Source: Clarkia xantiana subsp. parviflora (Eukaryota; Streptophyta; Magnoliopsida; Myrtales; Onagraceae). Taken from it: a stretch of DNA of 64,000 nt. The position numbers were made by a program, and so were the translations under genes. The notes under the pieces were generated by a model, which was not told where the DNA came from, did not search any database, and saw only the letters and a list, made by a program, of their open reading frames with translations. How positions within the stretch are numbered: position 1 is the first letter of the stretch; every line of letters starts with the position of its first letter. Positions 38,143 through 50,275 of the stretch are shown piece by piece. The DNA lies in the NCBI GenBank assembly GCA_036873135.1, contig JAPTYO010000002.1, positions 20,548,452 through 20,612,451 on the forward strand. Reading direction: 5' to 3'.

Positions 38143-38908
38143 GAATCTGCGATACTATTGCCGAATTGTTTGCGTTTAAACTTCTTCTGGGATTTGTTCG
38201 CCACAAACTTCTCAGTTTTGTTATGAGAGCTTTTTCCCTTTCTCTTGCGCTTCCCCTTTTGTTCGGTTGGAGCGGATGATGCAATATACATTTTAGATCT
38301 AGACTTTTCAGCCTTGAGTCTATATTCCTCCAGCTCAAGATGAACTTGTACATTCTCGAGAGTATCGAGATGGGTAGCATGGGTAAGGCTCATTTTCATG
38401 ATATTCCAAGAGTCGGGTAAAGAACGGATCATGTAGTTGATTTGTTGTTCCTCAGACAGGTTTTCACCTGCTTCCTTGAGCTCAGCGATCATGTTACACA
38501 TATGCATAATATGATCTTTTATCGTATGCTTGGGATTCTTCTTATAGGTGTCAAGAGCGATGTTTAACGCTCTCTTTTGGGCAATGGTGTAGACACCAAA
38601 TGCTGCCTTAAGACCATCCCATAGGTCATTGGCAGTCCCCAAATGGTCAAACCTATAGAGAATCTCGTCTTCCAGCATAGAGAGCAAGGTGGAACGAACA
38701 TCATGATCCTTGACATCCCATTCATCATAGAACGTCTTTTGCTCATCTGTGAGGTCTCCCTCAGGCCTAGTTTGTTTTGTGGTCAAATGCTCCAGACCTC
38801 TTATTTCAGAGATTATCATTTAAACTCGTTTATTCCATATTTATAATTACCGCTATTCAATCTTATTCCCTTATTCAACTGAGAAATGACATTGCTAGTT
38901 GCAGCCAT
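38143..38908 (-). pseudogene. Copia gag (UBN2-type), broken
   Basis: The likely start is MAATSNVISQLN at 38906-38908, with a frame break near 38820. The main body shows the gag/UBN2 text DEWDVKDHDVRSTLL, DLWDGLKAAFG, IKDHIMHMCNMIAELKEAGE and INYMIRSLPDSW, then a basic tail with KGKRKRKGKSSHNK. The zinc knuckle and everything to mid-RT are deleted. Gag would form the particle shell of the element; this copy cannot. Confidence 0.85.
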
Positions 38909-39559
38909 CTATATTAACACATTGACAATCCTGCAAAGTTTAGGAAGAGAACAACATTTTGACAGAATTGCAAACATCGGATTATCTATTATGATGGAAT
39001 ACGACGAATAGTGATTCTTCGGTCACTAAACCAAACCAACCTTCAGTAAACCGAGGAAGGGGGTGTCGTGAAAGAATTCACACTATTGTCGTTTTCAATC
39101 TAGTAGATCAGTCTTTTGAAAACGGTTATTCTATTGCAAATTACCGGAATGAGAATTTTCAAATAAGCATACCCGATCTTGGCTTTCCCAAGGCCCTTAT
39201 AATTTTGTAAAATTATCCGATAATTTACGCATGCATATTTATAATTCTACTACTTTTAGCAAATCATCATACCATGCCATAAATATCGAACACAACATGC
39301 TTACGCGTCATGCGTCTAATGTTCCTAGCATACATAATTCTACGTAAAGTAAATTATCACATGCGTTCTATTGTGAACATCCTAGCATACACGTCAAAAC
39401 ATGCAATATCCGCACACATCATGCATAATTGGTGACTGGAATTTTCGGTTTTATAAAACGATTTGAAAATATTAGGGGCTGTTTTGCAATTCATGCTTAC
39501 AATCAATCATGCGAATTTCTAGACATAGATTCTAGGCACTTTCAATCAGCATAGCATGT
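38909..39559. other. Unassigned stretch right of the Copia gag
   Basis: It should contain the Copia leader and 5' LTR, but no similarity to the 34806-36489 LTR is seen. Many ACATGC/GCATAC words occur. Nothing else is recognised. Confidence 0.4.
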
Positions 39560-39848
39560 CTATAAATTGGAATCTTGGCGGTCCATTTCATTTTAATTTT
39601 TTTGGAGATTGGCTTAGAAAGCTCTGACTTCTCTCTAGCTTTATCTCTCTAGATTCTTATTTTGGCACCAGAGAGGGTTCAACTAGCACCACCCCCTCTC
39701 TCCCCCCCTCTTCGTGCTAGTTACTGCCCCGTGTGCAGGTCAGAAAGGACACGTGGAGTTAGGGACGCGGACTTGAAGAGTTTTTGCACAACCCGGAACA
39801 CCCGTATTCGTCAACCCGTATTCTCGCACGGGTCAGGACGAAATATCA
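39560..39848 (+). repeat. Tat-like LTR fragment, plus orientation
   Basis: From TATAAATTGG through GGAGATTGGCTTAGAAAGC, CTTCTCTCTAGCTTTATC and GTGTGCAGGTCAGAAAGG to the end GGTCAGGACGAAATA, this matches the downstream half of the LTR at 28531-29194, but in opposite orientation. It therefore cannot be the partner LTR of that element. It is a separate or inverted fragment. Confidence 0.75.
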
Positions 39849-41056
39849 TATAAAAATTTACTCTGACCTACTATATATATATAAACTAATACGGCCAACT
39901 ATATAAATATAATATACATATACATTAAATACATAAATAAATAATAAAAGTATTTATTTTAATAATATATCTATACAGTTTGATTGTGAAGCTTCTAAGA
40001 TCGTCACGTACATATCTCTATTTTTAATCAAATAATATAAAATATACTAACATTATATATATATATATAGTTGGCCTTAGTAATTATATATTTATATATA
40101 TAAGGCCAACTATATATATATATAATCAGAATATATAAACTGGCATAAATATAAAATATATATAATTTAAAAATTATGAACTACATAAATATATACTATA
40201 ATATAAATATGTATATATACATATATTATATAAATAATCATAATATATAAATTTCAAAAAATATGTATAATATAAAAACTTATTATTCTTAACTACATAA
40301 ATATTGTAACTGTTAAAATATATAATTTTTTAATATTATATCTATGAAATCTTTCAAATTATTTTTATTTCTCTAACTCAAAACTACAACAATTTTACTT
40401 AAATAAAAAAATAACGCTAAACTTAGAATTTTAATTCAATGTTCTTATCTGTTTGATGCGCGGGGGTTAGCATCCATTAACATTATAATACTTTCCACTT
40501 TTTTTGGGCACATAAGCTTGCCAAAAAAAATAAAATATTTTTATAATAGGCACTATAAGTAGAAGTCAAATTACTATATTATACAATAATTCCTTATATG
40601 GGCCTAACTAATCCTTTTTTTTTTTTGTTGCCTGTTGATGAGCCTTAAAAGGAAAAAACAAAGAAGACATAGACAATAATACAAAACACTGATCACTACT
40701 AATTAATAACAGTAACTAGTATTAAGTTATTAATATCATTCTGTAATTGAGCTGTGATTCAAACCCGCCACCTAATATTTTTTATATAACTCAAGAACAA
40801 AACATAGGTATATGATCATAATATGGTTTGTTATAATTAATAAAAAAAATCAACAAGTGCATCGTCCCTGTTGATATTTAAAAAATAATAATGTCACCCG
40901 AAATATCTAGTATTATATTTCATATGCTAGGTGTGGCAAATAGAGCATTTATATTGTTTTGACTATCCACAATGGTATTACATAGTATTATTTAAATATG
41001 AATTTAACATATTTTTTATATAAAATATATTAAAACTAGTTAAAATGGTTTTATAT
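39849..41056. repeat. TA-rich region with GGCCAACTATAT hairpins
   Basis: GGCCAACTATAT-type words recur in both orientations (39891, 40066, 40103). At 40055-40125 ATATATATAGTTGGCCTTA faces its exact complement, giving a stem of about 20 bases. There is no gene. Confidence 0.55.
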
Positions 41057-41092
41057 AATACTAGCCACTAACCCCGCGCACCGCGCGGGTAA
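41057..41092 (-). mobile_element. Helitron-like 3' terminus
   Basis: On the minus strand ACCCGCGCGGTGCGCGGGGT forms a GC hairpin followed by TAGTGG and CTAG, then T. This is the same arrangement as at 16268-16305. The element would extend rightwards; no Rep/helicase is seen. Confidence 0.6.
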
Positions 41093-42015
41093 AAAATATT
41101 TAAATAAATATAGATTAAAATACTTTATTTATCTTAATTTTAAAATATAAAATTAGATCATTTTTTTTTATAAGATTAATATATTTTTAAGGAAATTATT
41201 TGAAGTTATAAGTTAAAATGTACTAATTTAAAAATTAGATACACAGATTGCACCACATGAGTAATAAAATAGTTAAGATAGTATCTTATTTTTACGTAAT
41301 ATATAACAAATCAATTCGATGGTTTGCGCAATTATTACCATTTAATAGGGACGGAAAATATACACGCGTTATTAATATATCTTTTTGAGTAATTATTATG
41401 TCACTATTAATTTACACAATTATGAATGATGATAGGTTTATATTTATTTATTTATAAAAGTAGAGTTTTTTTTTTCACATTAATAACGTTAAAGTCATGT
41501 AAATTAAATATTTATTTACTGGGGCGGTATCATTGTGTTGTGTTTGGTGCATATTGTAGTAGAACATAACCAACATTGTAATAAAGAGAAAATAATTGGA
41601 AATAATGATACAATAGGTGATTGTACTTTCCTGGGGTTAATTATACTTTTCACACCACATGTTTGACCGAATGTGGTTTTTAGTACCGAATATTTGGTTT
41701 TGTATACTTTTGGTACCAAACGTTTGAAAAAATGTGGCTTTTGGTACATCCGTTAGTTGGCCGTTAGTTTTGGTCGTTAAATGACATGTGCAAGTCACGT
41801 AACCGACCTTAAACTTTTGATTTTGTTCAATTTAGTCCCTCAAATATATTCCTAACTTTTATTTTATTTAATTTAGTACTAAAACTTCAAAATCGAACAC
41901 AATTGACCCAATCGAACCCAATTGACATTGTCGGACCTAGCTTAGGCCTAGGTACGACCCTGGGTCGGGGTCGCCGAACACAGCCGACCCGGACCCAGGT
42001 TCGGACCTAGCCTAG
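41093..42015. other. Intergenic DNA, with a TIR-element-like segment
   Basis: The part from about 41640 (GTTTGACCGAATGTGG, TTTAGTCCCTCAAAT) resembles non-autonomous elements related to the Mutator-like family and to 49940-50275. Ends and target duplication were not defined. A GC-rich AGCCTAGGCC/TTAGGCCTAGG block lies at 41930-42015. Confidence 0.4.
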
Positions 42016-42123
42016 GCCTTCTTTCTTTTATTTTATATAAATAATAATAGTAAACTGTAACAAAGATTCATTAATATTCCATATTGAAAAACTAATAATA
42101 AAAACTAATTCAACTTGTACAAC

Positions 42124-42199
<76 letters not shown>

Positions 42200-43600
42200 T
42201 TTTTAAAAGAGAATAAGTTGATAAGAAACAAAATTGGTCTTAGATGATAAGTAAAATATAAATACACAACAAAAGAGTAAGAACAGTGTCTAATATTTGT
42301 GTAGTTTGCCGACTAAGTAATGAACTCGATACCAATCTCTGCAAGCAAATCAAAACTTCATTAATTAAGATACATACGTCAATTTCTAAGTAGCTAAGTA
42401 ATGTAATAAGAAAATAATATTTGTTACGTGATTGTTTCACACTAATGTTGACCATGTGTTTGAGGATGAGTCCTGAGCTCTGACCATCCTATTTCTTAAA
42501 GACCGAACTCATTAAAATAATAGCGATGGCTTAGAAACTGTAAAAAAATGACATTTAATCGGTCAACCATATTATTTTGTTCACGTTCCTCTTTTGAACT
42601 CAATGTATATCAATTGCTTGCCAATATATAAATTGCTTGGGATTCTTGTCTTAATCAATCTTGAAAAAAAAGAAACGAATAATAATATACCGTATGTCGA
42701 GTGTCGTCCCTTCCTCTTGGCCTCCTTTATGGGAGCGCATGAGGAACATGAGTGGATTTTGGTTGGCTTTCTAATGAGGAAACCAACTTTCACCAGCTTT
42801 CTAATGTTCTGACCTGCATCATTGAGCGACTATATATCACAACTAAATTAAAGAGAAATATAAAGAAAATAATAGCGATGTATTTAATTACCAGTAAAAA
42901 AAAAAAATCATGAAATTCTTCCCAAATGATTCTCAATTATGTGGGTAACCACTAACCAACGAACACCTTCCACATGCACGACCTTTTAGTAAGAAGTTCA
43001 TTAATGAATAAACATCGAGAATGAAATCTCTAATTACATTATGAAAAAGTGCAGGCAAATTCTGAAGCCAAAGTTGGTTAAATGGATAGTTTATCGAGCA
43101 AAAAGGATTATCACACCGTGTCACTGCAATTACTCTTGATCTCAGTAAGCCGTCGATCTCTAGGATCAGTAAATACTTAACAACTACAACACAGTTTAAA
43201 ATTAGAGTAAGGAATAAAGTTGGTTTAACGAACATTAACATAGAATTGTTACCTTTTCCCATGAGATCAAGAACCTCAAATCTATGAATAACTTTATCAA
43301 ACACTATATATAATCCGTTTTCATAAGGATTTTTCGCATACATAGTATTGGGTCTGCTATTCTCATGGAAAGAGTTCCTCAGACATTATAATATGAACAA
43401 ACCTTCTCGTATCTCATTCTTTAATTGCTTAAGCATCTGACTTGATCAAAGGGAAGTCATGCATGGTAATTGGTATATATATTAGAGAAAAAAAGGTTAT
43501 GGTTTGTAATGGTTTTTGTTTTAGAGGGAGAAGGAACGGGTGGTTAGCTAGAGAGTATATATATATTGCTGAAGCTAGGAACCTCTCCTAATTAATTATT

Positions 43601-43656
<56 letters not shown>

Positions 43657-44159
43657 CTTGTGAATATGTAGTAATGAATCATTCTTATACTTCTATATAA
43701 TAAATATATATTGTGAATATATTAGTTTCTGATTTTGTAGCAAATTGATTAGTTGATTGTGTCCTATGTATAAATCCAACTATTGTTTCTATAAGTAATA
43801 GATGAGTTTCTATACTTACATGATTGGTATTACGTTTTTGAATTTTAATTTAATGTTTATTTTATATTGTCCAAAATAATAAAGGATGATGTGGCGGCCT
43901 ATGGTTTTCCGGAACCAAACTGTATAGACAATGAATTTAAAAGGAAACTTTCAATTAATTTGTTTCTTTAAATTGCGTAGAGACCAAATTAGGATATAGA
44001 AATACTTCTTAATTTTGATCAATCAATATTATGTATCTAAATTTAGAGAACCCCTATTAAATTCCGATTAAATTAGGCAACGCTGACTGGACAAACTGTC
44101 CACGTGTCAGCCAGAGGGCTTCCGATGCCGAATTAATATAATATAGTAGATTTCTTAAA
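42016..44159. other. Intergenic DNA with microsatellites
   Basis: A (TA)n tract of about 70 bases lies at 42127-42197, and (TTA)n plus (TA)n at 43592-43651. No gene is supported; open frames here lack family character. Confidence 0.55.
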
Positions 44160-44459
44160 AGTGAGACCCACCTATTTTTACGTAATAAATTCCTTAAACT
44201 TAATGAATGCATTATTTATTACGTAACTAATTTTTAATTATAAATTTATTCATTTTATAATTAATGCTAATATCTTATAGGTGTTTGTTGAAAAATTTAA
44301 TAATAAAATATATTTAAAGAATTTATTTAAGTAATACGATTGCGCATAGCAAATATTGTTTACGTCTGTCTTATTTTTACGTATTACTTAAAGTGTACAT
44401 AAATGTCTACGTGACAATTTAAAAAAAATACAATTTATGTTAAACCATTGTGGATGCTC
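44160..44459. mobile_element. Partial Harbinger-type MITE (inverted copy)
   Basis: It ends CCATTGTGGATGCTC followed by TTA, the same terminus as the complete element at 44748-45164, and shares TACATAAATGTCTACGTG in inverse orientation. The opposite terminus is not seen, so this copy is truncated. Confidence 0.65.
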
Positions 44460-44747
44460 TTAGTGTTAAACTTACTGAACATGAGTACATATAATAAGCT
44501 TATCGTATTACATTTTATATACACGAATACTACATAATTTTTCACGCGTTTTCATGCCATGTTATCACATTGTATTAAGTTATTCAGTTGTACATTTTTA
44601 TAAGATACATTTAAATAAAAATTAAACTAATGAACTCCATATAATAAAAAGAATTATGAATTGATATATCAATATTCCTAAATTTGTAATATAAGATTGA
44701 CAAAGATTTAAAATATTAAACCTTAATTGTAGTTTTAAATGCCGTTA

Positions 44748-45164
44748 GAGCATCCACAATGGTTTTACATAAATTGTATTATTTAAAGTTGACACGTAGA
44801 CATTTATGTACACTTTAAGTAATACTTAAATTTAAGACACACGTAAAAAATATTTTCTCTGCAATCGTATTACTTAAACATATTCCTTAAATATATTTTA
44901 TGATTAAATTTTCCAACAACCACCAATAAGATATTAGCATTAATTATAAAATGAATTAATTTATAATAAAAAATTGGTTACGTAATACATAGTGCATTAC
45001 TTAAATTTAAGGAATGCTTTATGTAAAAACATAAATTTACGTGTGTGTTCCATCTTTAAGGAATGCTATGTAAAACCACTGTAGATAGTTTTTGTTGCTT
45101 TACTTAAATAAACATGTAGGACCCACGTTTACGTAATATTTACGTAATACCATTGTGGATGCTC
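44748..45164. mobile_element. PIF/Harbinger (Tourist-like) MITE
   Basis: The 417 bp unit starts GAGCATCCACAATGG, ends in its reverse complement CCATTGTGGATGCTC, and is flanked by TTA on both sides (44745-44747 and 45165-45167). TTA duplications with such ends are typical of Harbinger-derived MITEs. It is non-coding and lies about 1.2 kb upstream of the AP2 start codon. Confidence 0.85.
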
Positions 45165-45167
45165 TTA

Positions 45168-46362
45168 ATAAGATTTATTCAAAAAAGTAAGAAAAGTAAC
45201 TGATTACACTGTGTGATTCTGCTGTAATATAGAGTATAATGTTAGATTACATTGTTTAGTATACGTTGCATTGTAATGTGACTTTATTGTTATTATATTA
45301 ATGTATATCAGAATATGTAATATATTAATATGATAAGATCTAAAAGAATACATATTTTGACAACAAATAACTTCTTAAACTTTATATTTTGTGATTAATA
45401 TTATAATCATTTATGAACTCTAAAAGTTAAATATTTAAACTCAATATGCATAACTATTAAAAATATATTAATTAAGACATTTTATATAGTTTTATACGAT
45501 AATTTTAATAACAAAATGTCACGAAAAATGTTTTACTCATTTTATACGAACGTCATGTGCATTATTCTTTATAATTATAATAATAATAACGAGTTATGAA
45601 GTAAATAAAAAATAAAAAGTTAATCATAATAATATTATTATTATAATACAAAGTATTTAATCTATTTAATATTTTTAGGATCTGTGTATTTTTTTTTTAA
45701 TTATATTAGAATAAATAACAGTGTGAATGTGTAAACCAATAAAAAAATTAATTTATTAAAGATGACTAATCTTTATCGATCACTAGATAAATTTAATTAA
45801 ATGTTAATATCAAATTAAATGAATATATAAATGACTCATTCACAGAAATCCACTTGAATAGCTACTTGATTAAAAAAAAAATAGATATCTAGTTGTATCT
45901 TCGTATAAATTCAGCTAATTATATGGTTATTTACACGAAAATCATATATCCCCTAACGTTAAACCCCAAGTTAAAAAGATTAGTGTAGTGAAGTGAAATG
46001 TTTCCCCGGCCCGAAAAGTGCATTCATTAATTAGAGATTATAATAATTATATATAATTAAAAAGATAATAAAATGAAAATAAGTGGCCACCTAAGCTAAG
46101 CAAAAGCAAAGGAAAGCTGGCCAGTCTCTCTCTCTTAATCTCTATGGCTTGGGTTGGGTAATGAGTATAGAAGAACCAGACCTGACTTGCACACATTTCT
46201 TCATCCTCTGTCTGAGTAGAGGAGAGGAGAGGAGAGCTGCTTCTAATTTACATATACAGACAACAATTAATACAGACTCTTCTCTGTTCCCATTATGCAG
46301 AGATTTCCTTAACCAAGCTTCCTCTACTCAAGATTCAAGATCAGTAGCCGGAAGGACACGTC
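45168..46362 (+). promoter_or_regulatory. Upstream region and leader of the AP2 gene
   Basis: Very AT-rich to about 46080, then a CTCTCTCTCTT-rich leader (46123-46140). An upstream ATG at 46149 opens a frame of 83 codons that overlaps the main start at 46363 in another phase, so it could dampen translation if it lies in the mRNA. No TATA box was fixed. Confidence 0.45.
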
Positions 46363-49300
46363 ATGTTGGATCTCAATGTCCACTCACCTTCCTACTGTAA
46401 CATCGACGATAGATCCTCCCTCATCATGATAAACGAGGAGGAGGAAGAGGAACAGCCGCCGAAGCTTCTGCAAGAAGACGACGATGAAGAAGAAGACGAA
46501 AGGGAGCTCTCAGCAGCCACGTCCGACTCATCCTCCGTCGTCAACGCCGATGACCCACCGCCCAGCGCCGGCGGCGTCAACTCCTCCCGCCCGCTCATCT
46601 TCGGAATCTTGAAGAAGGAGGACCCCGGGCCGGAGATCGTAACGCGCCAGCTCTTTCCGAGGGCCGGCGAGGCTTCCCAGCTCAGCTTCGGCATGCCGTC
46701 GTTTGAATCCAGGCCTCAGTGGCTGAATCTGTCGTTCGCCGGGGGTAAGGCCGCCGGACCTCCGGTTGCCACGGAGCTGAGAGTTCTGCAGCAGCAACAG
46801 CAGGTAAAGAAAAGCCGTCGGGGCCCACGCTCCCGGAGCTCGCAGTACCGCGGCGTCACCTTTTACCGCCGGACAGGACGCTGGGAATCGCATATATGGT
46901 CTGTTTACAGCTCCTTATTCCCGAATTTTAACTGTTCTTATTTACATTTATGAAAAAAAACTGATTTTGTTAGCTAGAGCATAAACCTATTGTACTACTA
47001 TTTCTAGAATTTCATAAATTTGTACAACTATAATTGAACAAAGAAAGTTCTTTTTTTGGTACAGGGACTGTGGGAAGCAAGTTTACTTAGGTGAGCAACT
47101 AAATTACACAAAAATCCATCTCCAAATTAAAGTTTGACCTATGTAATTAGCAAATAATTAAAGATTGGATTTGCCAGGTGGGTTTGACACTGCATATGCT
47201 GCAGCAAGGTAGAACCTCAACTTTCATCCCATATCATTTACTTATTCAAAACTTGCACATTCGAGTGAATTTTTTAGTAATTATAACATAAGAATTGCAT
47301 CTTTTGGTGTCCAGAGCTTACGATCGGGCTGCGATAAAGTTCCGAGGAGTCGATGCAGACATAAATTTCACCATAGGTGACTATGATGAAGATATGAAAC
47401 AGGTTGGTTCAGGTTTTTATGTTCATTTATCGGGCAAAGATATAAACTTTGGTCAGAAATATAATTTGACTTGTTTGAAAATTTTAATCGCAGATGGGAA
47501 ATCTATCTAAGGAGGAATTTGTTCATGTTCTTCGTCGCCAAAGCACCGGTGCCTCAAGAGGGAACTCGAAATTCCGAGGGGTGGCAGCCCTGCGGAAATG
47601 CGGGAGGTGGGAACCTCAAATGGGGCAGTTTATTGGAAACAAGTAGGTTTATTTGTTCTCAACTCAATTGTCCAAACTTGCAACTTGATGAAAAACTGTA
47701 ATTGCAAAGTCAGAGGTTGACTCTTTGTAGGTTTGTTACTTATGATATCTATCTGGTTTGATAAGATTATTTATATCATATAATAAATATAAAATAGAGA
47801 AAATAATAAATAGGAATTAAATATTGGTTATTCTCATCCAACAAGATTAAATTTGACACCCTAAATTGAGGGAAATGGAGACACTTTGGGGGTATTTTAT
47901 AATCCAAATGTATTTGGGAAATAATCTCTTGATTTATATGATCATTATCCCTAGTCTGGAACTCCAGTTGTTTGTAGTCAATAATGTCATTTATATCTTT
48001 TCTAAACTCGGGGCTTATGACAGGGCGACTATACAGTTCAACGGCACCGAAGCTGTCACCCACCTTGAGGCCCGGCCTTATGAGCGCGGCACTATTTTAG
48101 GTGTCGGTACTGAAGGTATATATATCGCCTTTTTTGTGGAAAAGTGTTGTAATGGGAACCATGGCATACACACAATTATAGTAATAGAATGTATTCCGTA
48201 TTGTGACACTTTTCTGTTCATGGGTATGCATCTTTTAGGCGGAGTAGGAGATCACAACCTTGATCTAAACCTCGGCATCTCTACGCCTTGGAGTGGTGGC
48301 AGCTCAAAGGAGGCTAGAAGTGATAGCCATCTTCGTGTGTGCTATAGCAGCGCCAAGATGCCTCCTAGGCAGCAGGAACTTTTACCATTGGTATGAGCAG
48401 TTCTGCAGTGTGTTTGTGGTGGATCATAGTGCAAAACTTTTGATTTTGAACCATAGAAGTAACTAAGCTTCGAGTTTTCTAAATAACCTTTTCTGCTGTT
48501 TCTCTGGTCTTCGTCCGATGAATTTGTGCATATTGAGTGATGGTTGCATTGTATGTATTTGCAGGGGTATGGCTCTTATGCTGCACCAAACCATCACCCT
48601 CCTTATCTCTTACCAAGCTCTGAGGTACTTGGTTCCACTATAACTCTAGCTCTCTTTTTCTTCAATTTTGGCAGTAATAATGACATCTATTTTCATTTCA
48701 TGTGTGAAACCGGTCTGGATGGTCCGGATTTTTTTATATACTCAAAAGGGTACCTCTTTTGATGGTTCACGTTTTATATACAAAAAATCCTCCATTTATA
48801 AACTATCTTGAATTCTATTTTTTATATTCCAGTTACAAGTTGATTAGCTTATGAATAGATAATATTTAATTATATTAATATTTCACTTATTAATTAGTGG
48901 AGATGATATATATTTTTGGGTTAAATTGAAGATATATCTATATTTTATTATGGATATATACTTCTGTCCAGTTCAGGCCCACGGGCTTTTTAGAAAAAGC
49001 CTGAAAAACCTACAGCTGAATCATCTATCTATATTCTATATCTATAGATAGAAAATAAAAAACCGAACATTGTCAGTTTGGTTTTTGTGGGACCAATTTG
49101 GTTTGGTCTTTTCCGGTTCTCCAACATGTAATTGCGTTCAGCCAGCCCTAGTTAGTTGAACAAGGAAGGGATTAGTTGATGACATCCGGCCTGATTTTGG
49201 GCCTCAGTGGACCCTCTACTACTACTAGTGAGTTCTAACTAACCATGTTGATGATAGTAGCGTAGGACTATCTATGTTGAAGGTCTGGTAGTTAAGTTAG

Positions 49301-49703
49301 CTCTCGTCTTCTGATACACTCATATATATATATATATAAGAGGTGACTCAGTCACATGATCCTAGGCTAGGCCTCAATGGGACCGATTTCTGCGTCTTAT
49401 ATATACTAGGTTGTTGTAGGGTTAATAACATTATTTATTTGGCAGGTAAAGGGTGGTATTATGGAGAGGAGCAGTAGTTCAAACAGTGGATTATGGAAAA
49501 TGCAGAGCAGCAATAATGGTAGTGGCACCACCATTAGCAGCAGTACTCCACTGCAAATGTCACTCATGTTCTCAAATGCAGCAGCAGCAGCATCATCAGG
49601 ATTCTCACCACCTTCATCTTCTTCATCATCAACTACCCGCACCCTTCAACACAACCTTTCCCTTCAAAACCCTAACTCCTCTTCACCTCTCCGCAAACCC
49701 TAA
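46363..49703 (+). CDS. euAP2 transcription factor, TOE/RAP2.7 type (miR172 target)
   Basis: Clear exons: 46363-46898, 47065-47090, 47178-47208, 47315-47402, 47494-47642, then 48239-48390, 48565-48624 and 49446-49703. A domain-2 exon ends at 48115; its 5' edge is uncertain (47968 fits, with a 25-base piece at 47731-47755 keeping phase and giving about 490 residues). The start MLDLNV is an EAR-type repression motif, followed by acidic runs, VTRQLFP and a basic [12 protein letters not shown] nuclear signal. AP2 domain 1 begins near residue 159 ([43 protein letters not shown]). Domain 2 is atypical: [16 protein letters not shown] is present, but the usual YLG/EAAR strand-helix text is missing before [20 protein letters not shown] is a second EAR motif. 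The family binds DNA in the nucleus and represses flowering-related genes; which member this is was not settled. Confidence 0.88.
49585..49605 (+). promoter_or_regulatory. miR172 target site in the AP2 gene
   Basis: The sequence CAGCAGCATCATCAGGATTC, plus one T, differs from the usual miR172 target at a single position near its 5' end. It lies in the last exon, where it encodes AASSGF, the standard location in euAP2 genes. miR172 pairing represses translation or triggers cleavage, so this gene should be under age-dependent control. Confidence 0.9.
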
Positions 49704-50275
49704 TTCGTTCCCTTCCCTTTTCAGGGAGGCTATGAATTAACAATTATCTAAGCTTTTAGTTTGAGTGAAAAAAGTGTTGCTTTATATATATATATATATA
49801 ACACCCATTGCTTGCCGACCAACCCCTCCCAATCAATATATGTATTATTTCAATGACTTTGTTTTCTGGAAAGTGGGACATCTACATTTTTACTAAATGT
49901 GTGTAATAGTAATTAAACAGGTGAATATGATACAATTTGTGCCCTAGTTACATTATAAATTTTCAGTTAATGTCTTTTTATACAACATGTTTAACCATTT
50001 TTTGCTTTTGGTGCAATAAATTTGCAATTTGTACACTTTGATGCATCTGTTAGTTGACTATCAATAACAATTAATTTTTATTATGTTTAGTGTTTAAATT
50101 TATTGTGTTCTAAATTTTTTATTTATACAATATAGTCCCTTACCATTTTCAGTCACACCCTAAGCCTAGTTTGGTCTAGCCATAGTCCGATTCAGCCATG
50201 GTCCGACCATGACTAGGTTAATTTAGCCTTAGGGTCCAATTGGGCTAAATTAACCTAGCTATGGTCCGAACTAAC
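49704..50275. other. AP2 3' UTR and short spacer before the LTR element
   Basis: It includes a (TA)n run near 49783-49800. From about 49940 there is a segment resembling a TIR element (TTTTGCTTTTGGTGCAATAA, TCTGTTAGTTGACTATC), cut by the retrotransposon LTR. The mRNA end probably lies in the first 200 bases. Confidence 0.45.

Larger units (their letters stand above)
34806..38908 (-). mobile_element. Internally deleted Ty1/Copia element with nested hAT
   Basis: Read on the minus strand: gag (38143-38908), then directly the middle of reverse transcriptase, RNase H, and a 1.68 kb 3' LTR (34806-36489). Protease, integrase and the first half of reverse transcriptase are missing between gag and RT, so a 2-3 kb internal deletion is inferred. 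A hAT element sits inside RT at 37369-37941. No matching 5' LTR is found right of gag. Several frameshifts and stops make it non-functional. Confidence 0.85.

Noticed and set aside
46392..46893. Minus-strand frames of 100 and 121 codons
   Set aside because: They are shadows of AP2 exon 1, caused by its acidic and GC-rich codons.
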